Assembly: GCA_009763385.1 (NCBI GenBank)
Contig: CM019831.1
Location: 81,131,845-81,195,844, forward strand
DNA: 64,000 bases
Direction: 5' to 3'
Source: Coix lacryma-jobi var. lacryma-jobi
Taxonomy: Eukaryota > Streptophyta > Magnoliopsida > Poales > Poaceae
The notes below the pieces were generated by a model, which saw nothing but the letters and a program-made list of their open reading frames with translations, did no database searches and had not been told where the DNA came from. A program made the translations under genes and the position numbers. Positions 1 through 9,350 of this stretch are shown here, in pieces; the first letter of the stretch is position 1; every line of letters begins with the position of its first letter.

Positions 1-729
1 GCACCTAGGGGGCTTATGGCAGCCATAGGGGTGGCGCTCGCCACCCCATGCTGGTGCCCGCCACCCTAGTGTGCACTAGGGAGCACTAGCTAATCTCTAG
101 ACTATTACACCTACCTCCTAGACCCAAATAACACCAAGGGAGACCCATGGCTTTGCTCATTTCAATGCAATCACTCACTTCCATGTCTCCCCTTCTTCAC
201 TCCACCTTTTGGACACATCTCCACCCAAAAATTCTGGTGCACATGTGATGGAGAGTGACAAGGAGAGCACTAGGAGAAAGGAGGGTGAGTTGGAGTGAAA
301 TTTTAGCCAAGAGGGTGGCGCCCGCCACCTCTATTTCCACATTTTGGTACAAAACTGCTCCCGAGTAAGTTTCCCACCATCCTTGGTATAAAGTATGACC
401 AGGATGAAGAATTGATCTCTGAAATTTCCAACTCACTTGCCCCATTTTGGAGGTTACACTCTTTTCACTTTGCACCGACCAACCACTTTATTCCCCACCT
501 GGAATTTTAGTGGACATTACGAGGGAAACCTCATGTGTCGGTTGTAGGCAAAAATGGGCAATGTGGGGTGGCGCCCGCCACTTATTGGTGGCGCCTGCCA
601 GGTGGGAGGAACTCATAGCCTTCCCCTTCCATCCTCAGCCTATAAATGCTACCCACACCCCATGCAAGTTCTCACAACTCACTCAAAACACAAAAAACAT
701 CAGCCATCTTGAGCACTAGCAAGGAAGTC
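1..729 (+). promoter_or_regulatory. Internal promoter region before third ORF of Athila-type element A
   Basis: This stretch has no credible coding frame. It carries GC-rich near-palindromes: GGTGGCGCTCGCCACC at 30-45 with a half copy at 52-65, GGTGGCGCCCGCCACC at 314-329, and a pair at 567-581 and 587-602. A TATA-like TATAAATG at 641 follows the last pair, and the ORF begins 89 bp later at 730. The same palindrome lies upstream of the TATA box in the LTR at 4596-6096. I infer a subgenomic promoter serving the ORF. The alternative is that this is a decayed LTR U3, but I see no TG/CA ends or primer binding site here. Confidence 0.55.
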
Positions 730-2394
730 ATGGGCCCTCTCAAGAACTTCTTCACCGGCAAGAAGAAGAAGAGTAAGGGTGAGGGAAGTTTGTCGAGAGC
801 AAACACCCACATTCGCTTTGCTGGGAGTGATGAGGAGAGCGCCGGGTGGGGTACTCCATCCACCAATGAAATATCGGTGGATCGGAACTCTCCGTTCACA
901 CACTAGGCCGGACCGACCATCCGCATCCTGAACTCCGTCAATGATATCATCTGGCAGAGTGATCGGGAGCGGCAGGCCCGGAACATCCTCAGTGAGAGGG
1001 AGTTCGTTCACACCCGCCGCATCGACGACGACTTGCTACGTCGCACTGGTATGGACAGTGAGTTTCTCTATATTTCTCGAACCCTAGGATGGGAAGATGC
1101 TTGGATGGTTAATGAGGAGGGAATCCTTCCCCTCACAATGGAATTTCTAGCTTCCATGCAATTGTCTTCTACTCACATAACTTTCCGGCTTTTTAATGAA
1201 GAGCACTCACTTTCGTGGGGGCAGTTCAGCAAGCACTTAAATTTTGATGATTCATGCTTGCTAAACCTGGAGTCTGCTTGTACGTGTTTTAATAGAAATG
1301 ATTTTTGGAAAAGCATTGCTGGGAACAGAGACCCAGGCTTGCCCCGTACAAGTAATATCCACAACCCCATGCTCAGGTTTTTCCACAAATATATTAGTAT
1401 CACACTCTTTCCAAGACCTGACCTGAGACCAATTAAAAAGCCTGAAATGCTGCTGCTTTATGCTCTAGTTAACCACATAAAAGTATCACCCGCCAAGGCC
1501 ATGGCAGACTACTGGTCTAAATTTAATCAACGCACTGGAAATATTGAAATGACATCATGGATAACTAGACTGGCTTTTAACATGGGTCTACTGAACACCG
1601 CTATATACTCCTACATTCCTAGTGACCGAGACCTTTTGACAATGGAGCACTTCTCGCAAGGACACCTCTTGCGTGAGAACTAGGAGACCGGTGAGATTCA
1701 CATGATCTATCAAGATTATGTGAAAAAAATCGCTCTTCCTGATATGTCACTTTGGTTGGTGAATGCACAAACATTACTTTTGGCCCTGGAAACCAAGGCA
1801 GAGCAAAACCACAGGTTGGCCCGAGAGAACATCATGCAGGTTCCCAGGAGGGGGACGCGAGCGCAGACCCGCGCAGCAGAAGAGGCCGCAAGAGCAGCAG
1901 CGGCGGCACAGGAGTTTGACCCTTTCCATGCAGGGCAGTATGAAGGAGCAGCACACTATGGTTATTTGACACCCCCTGGCTCGCACCAAGCAGGAGGATC
2001 GAATTGGCAACAACCGCAACATCCGCGGTGGGAATACGGCCAGGAGGCGTCCTTTCACTCATCCCAGTTGGGGAGTTCAACCCATTCCTTGGGAGGATCC
2101 ACCTGGTACACTGGCCGTGGTGATGAGTTCTTCCATAGGGGAATCTCGCCACAGGCCGCTCGCCATTCGTCCTTTCATCAGGACGAGTGGATGCGCGATA
2201 TGGGATATCTGCAGCATCAGATGAATGGACTTACCATGGATACTGCTGAAATCCGTCAGGACTTGAACAACTTGAACCAAAATTTCCAAGAATTCTACCA
2301 GGAAACTGGTGGAGAACTGGGTAATATTTCTTCTCTCCTGCAGCAGAACCAGCAGAACTGGGACGACATGTACCGTAGTCAGGGATGGATGTAG
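730..2394 (+). pseudogene. Third ORF of Athila-type retrotransposon (element A), two in-frame TAG stops
   Basis: One reading frame of 555 codons runs from ATG 730 to TAG 2392, broken by in-frame TAG at 904 (codon 59) and 1681 (codon 318) with no frameshift. The N-terminus is lysine-rich (GKKKKSK). The middle has the LRRTGMDSEF and TLGWEDAW type of sequence, which I recognise from grass Athila-type elements as a protein resembling the Athila ORF-1 family. The C-terminal third is Ala/Gln-rich and ends in a predicted helical stretch (EIRQDLNNLNQNFQEF). No transmembrane segment is obvious, so I do not call it an envelope. Its function is unknown to me. It lies just upstream of the element's 3' noncoding domain, which places it in the third-ORF position. 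Both stops could come from CAG by one C-to-T change. Confidence 0.65.
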
Positions 2395-3022
2395 CCCAAC
2401 CACGCCAAAAGCCAGCTTGGGGGAGGACCCCCGTCATCGAGGTAAGTATCACTGCCATCTTTATTTATGTCAGTTTTATTTTTATTTCAGTAGTTTAAAT
2501 TTGAATTTTATCTTAGTTAATTTGCAGTTAAAAAAATAGCAATAAATGAAACGCTCTCATCGTAAGTCTTTCTAATAAATAAAAATGTATGCCATGCATT
2601 AGAGTTATCATGGGAGAACGTATGCTAGAACTAAACTTGAGACATGAGCATTAGACTAAGTAAAAGGGAAGTAAGTTTCTACTTTGACTTGAGCAAGTCA
2701 AGTTTGTGGAGTAATTATTTTGAAAAATTTAAAAACTTGCTCTAAGTACTTCTTCTGTGGCAAAGAAAGTCCTACGAAAGCCAAATAATTTTTACTCTTA
2801 GAGTAGGAGCTTCCACTCGCTGCATGTTAGTGTTGAGCTAGTTAGACTTTTGTTGATAGTCATGGTAGAGAAACTTGTCATATCTTTAGACCAAGGAATT
2901 CACTTGCACCCACCTATATAGTGCTATTCTTACACTGAGAATACGCACACAACATGCCTTTATTTCCATTCATTGTTAGGAATACTTCATGGCAAAATAT
3001 CATGCTCCATAATGAAATCTCA
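2395..3022 (+). other. 3' noncoding region of element A with a purine-tract-like site
   Basis: The ORF stop is followed within 25 bp by GCTTGGGGGAGG (2415-2426), which resembles the polypurine tracts next to Athila LTRs in this window. No LTR start follows it, so it could be an internal purine tract. The rest is AT-rich, and I see no gene in it. Confidence 0.4.
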
Positions 3023-3163
3023 GGGACATGGCTATAATCATTCATTCATTAAAAAAAAGAGCAAGTGCTCTAGAAAGAAAAAAAATAAAATATTCAAAAG
3101 AGCAAGTGCTCTAGAAAGAGAATATCCAAAAGAGCAAATGCTCTCATTCATAGCCATGATCCC
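3023..3163 (+). other. Candidate structured RNA domain, site 1 (element A 3' region)
   Basis: The outer arms GGGACATGGCTAT (3023-3035) and ATAGCCATGATCCC (3150-3163) pair over 13 bp with one bulge. Between them, in A-rich sequence, are three hairpins: AGAGCAAGTGCTCT at 3058-3071 and 3099-3112, and AGAGCAAATGCTCT at 3131-3144. Each has a 5-bp stem and a 4-nt loop (AAGT, AAGT, AAAT). The same architecture occurs at 27211, 36700, 51133 and 56961 with different stems. The structure is directly visible. An RNA role is inferred. Confidence 0.6.
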
Positions 3164-3626
3164 ACAAAAGAGATAGAAAGGAGAAGTACCATGAAAGTAG
3201 TAGCCACAATAAATACCACACACTTGCACATTCCTGGTCTGAACCTATGACTTGTTGCTCCTTTGCTCCATTTGTCTAACTTGGCAAAATTATGCTAGCA
3301 TTGCATGCTCACTTTTATCCTACCCATTAAACCCCACATAAAGTCTTAGTGAGACGATAATTCTTCCATTTCCACATACAAATATGAGTGATTGAGTGAG
3401 CCACAGAAGTTACTAAGCATGCTTTCTTTTGAACAAAACTTGCAAAAACTCCACATATCTTGATTAGCAAAATAGGCAAGGGAAAGACAAACCTTCTTTC
3501 TTGCTGTTCTTTTGTTCTAATCTTGAGTGCAGGGAAGGCTACCAATTCCATGGTGATGAAAATAATATGGGCATACACAAGAAAAACACAGAGTTTCCAA
3601 AATTATTTCAAATCCATGCTTGCTCG
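3164..3626. other. Unassigned AT-rich 3' region of element A
   Basis: I see no convincing ORF, RNA gene or repeat here. It is probably more of the Athila-type 3' noncoding region. The LTR expected about 400 bp downstream of the structured domain is missing and the sequence passes directly into tandem repeats. Confidence 0.3.
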
Positions 3627-4167
3627 AAAACTCGCGCAGGAGGGCCGTTTTCACCACTGGTGCACCGAAAAATTCACGGTTGAATTTTTCACAACGGACG
3701 CACCCAATCATCCCCATTTGACCCAAAACTCATGTTTGGTGGGTTTTTGGCACTTTCATTTCTGGAGGAATGGTGCCGCAAAACTCAGGTAGGAGGGTCA
3801 TTTTACCCTCTGATGCACAGAAAAACTCACGGTTGAATTTTTCAACACGGACGCACCCAATCATCTCTGTTTGACCCAAAACTCATGTTTGGTGGGTTTT
3901 TGGCACTTTCATTTCCAGAGGAACTGTGCCGCAAAACTCGTACGGGAGGGCCATTTTACCCACGGATGCACCGAAAAACAAACAGTTCAATCTTTCACAA
4001 CGGATGCACCCAATCATCTCCGTTTGACCTGAAACTCATGTTTGATGGGTTTTTGGCACTTTCATTTTTGGAGGAACGGTGCTGCAAAACTCGTGCAGGA
4101 GGGCCGTTTTAACCACTGATGCACTGAAAAACTCACGGTTGAATTTTTTGCAACTGACGCACCCAAT
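3627..4167 (+). repeat. Tandem repeat of about 153 bp, 3.5 copies
   Basis: Copies begin with AAAACTC at 3627, 3780, 3933 and 4085, giving periods of 153, 153 and 152 bp. Each contains a CACGGTTGAATTTTT-like core and GACGCACCCAAT. The last copy is cut within GACGCACCCAAT at 4167, where pol sequence begins. The copies differ by substitutions, so the array is not recent. It may be a local expansion of retrotransposon 3' sequence. Confidence 0.85.
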
Positions 4168-4595
4168 AGACAAGTTTAGATCTTATTTAGTGGGATCAAA
4201 GGTGATTGTTTTTACTGATCATGCTGCACTAAAGTACTTGCTCACTATGAAAGATGCTAAGCCACGCTTGATAAGATGGGTTTTGTTACTCCAAGAATTT
4301 GACTTAGAAATAAAGGATAAGAAAGGAGTAGAAAACTCTATTGCTGATCACATGTCTAGAATGCATTTTGAAAATCCTTAGGAATTGCCTATAAATGACT
4401 CACTTAGGGATGACATGCTTTTTCAAGTCTCTAGATCTGACCCCTGATATGCAGATATTGCCAATTTTATAGTTGCAGGGTACGTACCACCAGGAGCAAA
4501 TAAGAAGAAGCTGATGTATGAGAGTAGGATCCACATATGGGATGATCCATATCTATTCAGAGTATGCTCTGATGGATTACTTAGAAGATGTGTGC
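4168..4595 (+). pseudogene. pol: Athila-type pol remnant: RNase H end and connector (element B)
   Basis: The frame encodes the C-terminal part of a Ty3/gypsy reverse transcriptase-RNase H, recognisable from VIVFTDHAALKYLL, RLIRWVLLLQEFDLEIKDKK and ADHMSRMHF, then the connector toward integrase. It is broken by TAG at 4379 and TGA at 4445. The left end is an abrupt junction with the 153-bp repeat, so gag, protease and most of the reverse transcriptase are missing. The right end at 4595 is an insertion point. The frame resumes at 6170 after the inserted LTR derivative, with duplicated TGTGC on both sides. Strand and order agree with the integrase at 6170-7303. Confidence 0.8.
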
Positions 4596-4815
4596 TGTTG
4601 ACGCTCACTAAGTGTCATATTCTTAGCATCAACAAGGTCATATAACACAACACAAGGGCCTAAAATCAACCAAAAACCTTTTATAAACTAACGATTTCCA
4701 CTTGTCCTTGAGTTTTATTTGAATGTTGGAAATTGTAGGGTTTTTGAGCAAAATGACCAAATGGACCCACCAGGAAGCAAGCCCACTTACCTGGGCTCAC
4801 TTTGGGCCAAGGAGG

Positions 4816-5190
4816 GGTGGCGCCCGCCACCCCTAGCTGGCGGCCGCCAGGGGGGAGAAGCCCAAACTCCCCCCTGCCACGTCACTGATCCAGGGGAAGC
4901 ACCCCCCACTCATTGGCAGCCGTTGCTCACCTATGTCGGTTCATCCAAGGGCTAAGAAGCAGCGTCACATGGATCATGGCCTAATTGCCCATGTGACGGT
5001 TATTGGACAACCCTAATCGACCCCAAACGGACTTGGAGGACCTCCTGGATGCCGTTGGTGAAGAGGCGGTGGATCCAAGGGCCAGGGGAGTGGCGCCCGC
5101 CACCCCTAGCTGGCGCCCGCCACCACACTCACCCCCCTGACCTAACCCTAGGTCCATAAGAACCCCCCTAGGTCCCTTAGGCTATAAATA
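4816..5190 (+). promoter_or_regulatory. LTR promoter with GGTGGCGCCCGCCACC palindromes and TATA box
   Basis: Two palindrome modules precede the TATA box: GGTGGCGCCCGCCACC (4816-4831) with CTGGCGGCCGCCAG (4837-4850), and GTGGCGCCCGCCACC (5090-5104) with a second half copy (5111-5123). TATAAATA is at 5183. The same module occurs at 30-602 before the third ORF of element A. Promoter function is inferred from layout. Confidence 0.65.
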
Positions 5191-6104
5191 GGACCCCCCG
5201 AGCTCATTTGTACTCAGACCTCACCTCATTAGTCCCACTCTCTTGTAAGCAGAGCTCTGGTGGAGTAACACTCTAGTTGAGAGACTTAGAGTGAGAGCGA
5301 GAGTGTAGAAGAGAAGAGCTAGAGTTGTAATAGAGGATCTTCCAAGTCTCTGGTATAATTCCAAGTCTTCCTTCATTTATCTTAGTGTTCTTCTACTTTC
5401 CGCATTTACTTTAAGTTCTTTACTTATTGTTCTTGTTGAGTGCTTTCGATCATAGATAACTTAGTATTTAGTTTATATCTAGTTTGGGTTCTTCGCTGAG
5501 TAATCAGTGCTCTAGTTTTGGACGCAAGATTAGAGTAGTATATATTAGTGTAAGCGCGGTGCTTAGACTAGTTATACCTTAGTTTGTGGCTAGCCCCCCG
5601 GATAGCTGTGGTAGCAAACAGGTGGTGACAGCCCTGGGAGCCTTGAATTCCACCACGTAGTTGGGTTAGTTCTTAAATCATAAACCTCGTTGTGCACGTC
5701 TGAGGTAAATAGTCCAGAGGGTGTGTACGGTTCGAAGAACTAGATAAACTCTTTATTGCTAAGTTAGTTGTGATCGTAAGTGTGTAGGAAAACATTAATC
5801 TGTTCATCGGCCAGACCCCGCCGATTTAGGTTAGTAATAGTTAGTCTTTCTTTTCTTTTTAGTAGTACTAGAAACCAACCCCCATTCACACATCTCGATC
5901 AACCCTGCTAGAATCACTAGTTGTTCATGGCAGTCCTAGTGTTAGTTCTGCCATAGTAGCTTCCCTGTGGAAATAAATACGATACTCGGTTACTCCCGGG
6001 TGAAGTGCTACAATAGACTTATTCTGTGCGCTTGCGGAACCTACCAATAGTCATACGAATAGTTAGTTATACTTCTTACATTAAGAAGTACCAACAAACC
6101 TTTC

Positions 6105-6122
6105 TGGCGCCATTGCCGGGGA
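6105..6122 (+). other. Primer binding site (tRNA-Asp type)
   Basis: TGGCGCCATTGCCGGGGA lies 8 bp after the LTR end. It differs at one base from the TGGCGCCGTTGCCGGGGA form seen (as its complement) in element G, and fits the 3' end of plant tRNA-Asp, the primer typical of Athila-type elements. Confidence 0.8.
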
Positions 6123-6169
6123 TAGATTCCATAGTCTACTCCTAGTGACGACGTTAGCAAGAGTCAACA

Positions 6170-7303
6170 TGTGCCAGCTGAAGAAGGAATCAAGATCATT
6201 GAACGTTGTCACTCTTCACCATATGGAGGACATTATGGGGCATTCTGGACACATGCGAAGATCTGGCAAAATGGATTTTTCTAGCCTACCATGTACCAAG
6301 ACACAAAAGACTTTGTCCGGAGGTGTGGACCATGTCAGAGGCACGGCAGCATCAACACCAGACATGCCATGCCACTCACCAACAACCTTCAGATTGAGCT
6401 CTTCGATGTCTGGGGAATTGATTACATGGGACCATTCCCTAAATCAAGGAACCATGAGTACATCCTGGTTGTTGTCGACTACGTCTCAAAATGGGTCGAA
6501 GCGGTGCCATGCAAGTCTGCTAATTCAAGAAACTCTTAGAGGATGTTCGAGGAGGTGATATTTCCAAGATTTGGAGTGCCAAGGATGGTAATTAGTGACG
6601 GGGAACACACTCTATTGACAAAGGCTTTCATAAATATCTGATAAGTCATGGGATCCGTCACAATGTTGCCACTCCCTATCACCCTCAGACAAGTGGCCAA
6701 GCAGAAACGTCGAACAAGCAAATCAAGAATATTCTGCAGAAAACGGTCGATGAGATGGGAACACAATGGAAAGATAGACTACCCGAAATACTGTGGGCTT
6801 ATCATACAGCCTACAAAACACCACTGAGAATGTCTCCATATCAACTCGTCTACGGAAAGACTTGTCACTTGCAAGTGGAACTAGAATTCAAAGCTCACTG
6901 GGCAATCAAAAGGTGGAACATGGACTTAGAAGCTGCAGGAGTCAGGAGGAAAATGCAACTCTCTGAACTAGATGAATGGCGCGAAAAGGCATATCATAAT
7001 GCAAGAATTTACAAAGAGAGAACAAAGAGGTGACATGACAAGAGAATCAAGAAGAAGAGCTTCACTCCGGGAGACAAGGTATTACTCTTTAATTCCAGGG
7101 TAAAGTTGTTCGGGCATGGAAAACTACGAACCAAATGGGAAGGACCTTTCATGGTGGAAGCCACTTCATCACATGGAGCTATTACACTTCAAAATGACGA
7201 AGGTACACTATTTAAGGTAAATGGGCAATGTCTTAAGATTTTTCTAGAACCTGAAAAGAGTCCTGAAGAGTTGGATGTCATCCAATTCTTTATTATCCCA
7301 TAG
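6170..7303 (+). pseudogene. pol: Athila-type integrase remnant (element B)
   Basis: This is the retroviral-type integrase that inserts element cDNA. The N-terminal HHCC zinc finger ends in RRCGPCQRHG (from 6315), the core has the first Asp in DVWGIDYMGPFPKS, and the catalytic Glu lies in HPQTSGQAETSNK (near 6690). The C-terminal part reads KLRTKWEGPFMV. No chromodomain is seen, as is usual for Athila. The frame is broken by TAG 6282, TAG 6537 and TGA 7031, and by a one-base loss near 6602 at the second catalytic Asp region. The protein ends at TAG 7301. It continues the pol fragment at 4168-4595. Confidence 0.85.
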
Positions 7304-7692
7304 ATTTACACTATCGTCATGTTCTGATAAAGTTAGCACATCGGGGTTATATTTTCTGGGATTAGGATCAAGTTTAAAGACACCACGAGCGACGGACCCA
7401 CAAGGAGCCATAGGGTGGGACCGACCGGTCTCCTAGGGAGACCGACCGGTCTGCCCTGGAGCCCCCTCGCCATCTGCCTTCTTTCATTACGTGTCGAGAC
7501 TCTCACTCGTATCCATTCTGGTACCCTAATCTGCAGAATCGATAACTCCTGTAACGAACCTATCATGCCTATCATTCAGCCTCCTCTCCAAGCCACCTCA
7601 GCTATAAAACCAGCCCTAGGCCTGCCTCTAGATTCATTGCAGCCTTCTCGTAGAATACCAGCAGCAGCAGAGCTCTCCTCCCACCAACACTA
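7304..7692 (+). promoter_or_regulatory. Internal promoter region before third ORF of element B
   Basis: The 390 bp between integrase and the next ORF contain ACCGACCGGTC at 7420-7430 and 7441-7451, then TATAAAAC at 7603 and an ATG at 7693, exactly 90 bp after the TATA start. The palindrome is the one in this element's own LTR (28016-28046). The layout repeats that upstream of the third ORF in element A, so I infer an internal promoter. Confidence 0.6.
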
Positions 7693-8295
7693 ATGGCCTC
7701 CTATCCAAGGATCGACCTCAACGAGCCCGCCGACGACTCAATGGCTCTTGTCGTCGCCCCATCGAAGGAGCTTGCCGTAACGCCATCAAAGGAGATCGCC
7801 CCCGTTGACTCACCGACACCCGTTGACATGATCCCACCAGAAGAGGCCTCGCCGCATCATCAACAAGCTCTTTACGCTCAAGCGGTGCCGACAAGAGGAC
7901 TCCCGACATTCTCCGTCCCCAAGTCGCTCCCGCTTCTTCCTCCTAGGCCCAATGAGACACTCGTCGGGATGAAGACAAACAAGTTTGGGGAACCCACGGT
8001 CATAAAATACACATCTACATCTCCGCGTCCGCGCATTGATGGAGTTCGTGGTCACCCTGAGTAGATCAATGTCACTCCGCCAGTAAAGAGGGCACCCACC
8101 ACTCCTAATCTCGCGGCTAAACGCAAGAGGACTACCCAGTTAGATCACCACGGGGACAGGATTGAAGACCTTGAGACAGATAACTTAGAGCTTAAAAAGA
8201 GATACGCTTCTCTAGCTAAAGCTACAAAATAGATGGCCGATGTACTGAATAAGTATGTAACTATACACATTAGCCTGAAGGCTAAGGTCGTCAGT
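7693..8295 (+). pseudogene. Third ORF of Athila-type element B, first part
   Basis: The frame starts MASYPRIDLNEP and is rich in Pro, Ser and Ala for about 120 codons. A basic patch (KRKRT) and a coiled-coil-like stretch (DRIEDLETDNLELKKRYASL) follow. In-frame TAG codons lie at 8062 and 8230. At 8295 the frame is split by the CACTA insertion and its last 14 codons are at 26327-26368. I recognise no domain and assign no function. It sits where Athila elements carry a third, sometimes env-like, ORF, but no membrane segment is seen. It does not resemble the third ORF of element A. Confidence 0.55.
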
Positions 8296-9060
8296 CACTA
8301 CAAAATTTTTGGTCTACTGCAACGCCAAAAAAGTGTAGCAAAAGACCGAAAAATGGTAGCAATAGTAATTTTGCTACCATTTTTTTTGGTTAAATGTCGT
8401 TGCACTTGTAAGGGTAGCAATAGCATAATGCAATGGGTTACATTTTAGTTGCGACACACAGCCCCTCTATTGCAACACTTTTGATGCTTTTGCAACACCT
8501 GGTGAGTGTTGTAACAAAAGCAATTGCAACCACTATGGGTGTGGTAATAGTATCAATTGCAACGAACTAGGCGTTGCTAGCGATACGTATTGCGACACGC
8601 TGGTCATGTAGCAACACAATGCAATCGCAACACAACAAAGGTGTTGTAATCGTGGTTGTTGCTACGCAGAGAAAGTATTGCAATAGAGGTTCTCTATTGC
8701 CACGTCGCCTAAATGGTTGCTATAGGTGGCTTAGGTTATTGCAATGTCTCTTCAGGTTGGTTGCTACAGAGAGGTCGTATATTGCCACGTTTCTAAATGG
8801 TTGCTATAGATGGCATAGGATATTGCCACATTACTTAGGTTGGTTGCTACAAAGAGGTCATCTATTGCCACGTTACTAACTAGCTGGTTGCTATAGGTAG
8901 ATTCCTCTATTGCCACCGTCATCTTTTTGTAGTTGCAAGAGATAGTTTCTCTATTGCCACGATTATCGTATCTATTGCCATGACTAAATGTAGTTGTTAT
9001 ATGTGCCATTATATATTGCAACGCCACATTAATATATTAATAATTCATGTTACGACACTT
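8296..9060 (+). repeat. Left subterminal repeat array of the CACTA element
   Basis: The region is dense in short related motifs. TATTGCCA occurs seven times between about 8690 and 8990, GGTTGCTA about five times, and GCAACAC or TTGCAAC variants occur near the terminus. In En/Spm elements such subterminal repeats bind TnpA. That role is inferred here. Confidence 0.75.
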
Positions 9061-9350
9061 TGTTTGGTAGCTTAAATCAATAATCGCAAAACGACAAATA
9101 CATAATGAAGGAAGCATCGACATCCATTAAAACAAAATATAATTTGTTCATACAAAATCTTTAATGAAACACACCGAGTGTCAAACTAAATGAGAACACA
9201 AGTAGATAACATAACCCATAATAATGTGTCAAGCACAAACAACTGTTTGAACTCATTCGAATCAAAAGACTAATGTCTACTGTAGCAGCGAAGGATCCCT
9301 TGATATGTATGTTGGCCATCGTCCCACCATTCGCATGCTCATTTTCAAAC

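Larger units (their letters stand above)
4596..6169 (+). mobile_element. Short LTR-retrotransposon derivative inserted in pol (LTR plus PBS plus short tail)
   Basis: The insert is bounded by TGTGC at 4591-4595 and 6170-6174, and removing it restores continuity of the pol sequence. It holds one LTR (4596-6096, TGTTGACG...ACCAACA), an 8-bp spacer, a primer binding site and about 47 bp ending GTCAACA. No coding region or second full LTR is present. The last 16 bp (TTAGCAAGAGTCAACA) match the inverted LTR start (TTAGTGAGCGTCAACA) at 13 of 16 positions. It could be an internally deleted Athila-type element or an aberrant integration product. Confidence 0.8.

Noticed and set aside
1..640. LTR of element A
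   Set aside because: It shares palindromes with the LTR at 4596, but TG/CA ends, a primer site and overall similarity are missing; an internal promoter fits better.
730..2394. Envelope protein of an Athila-type element
   Set aside because: The ORF is in the env-like position, but I see no signal peptide or transmembrane segment, so no envelope function is claimed.
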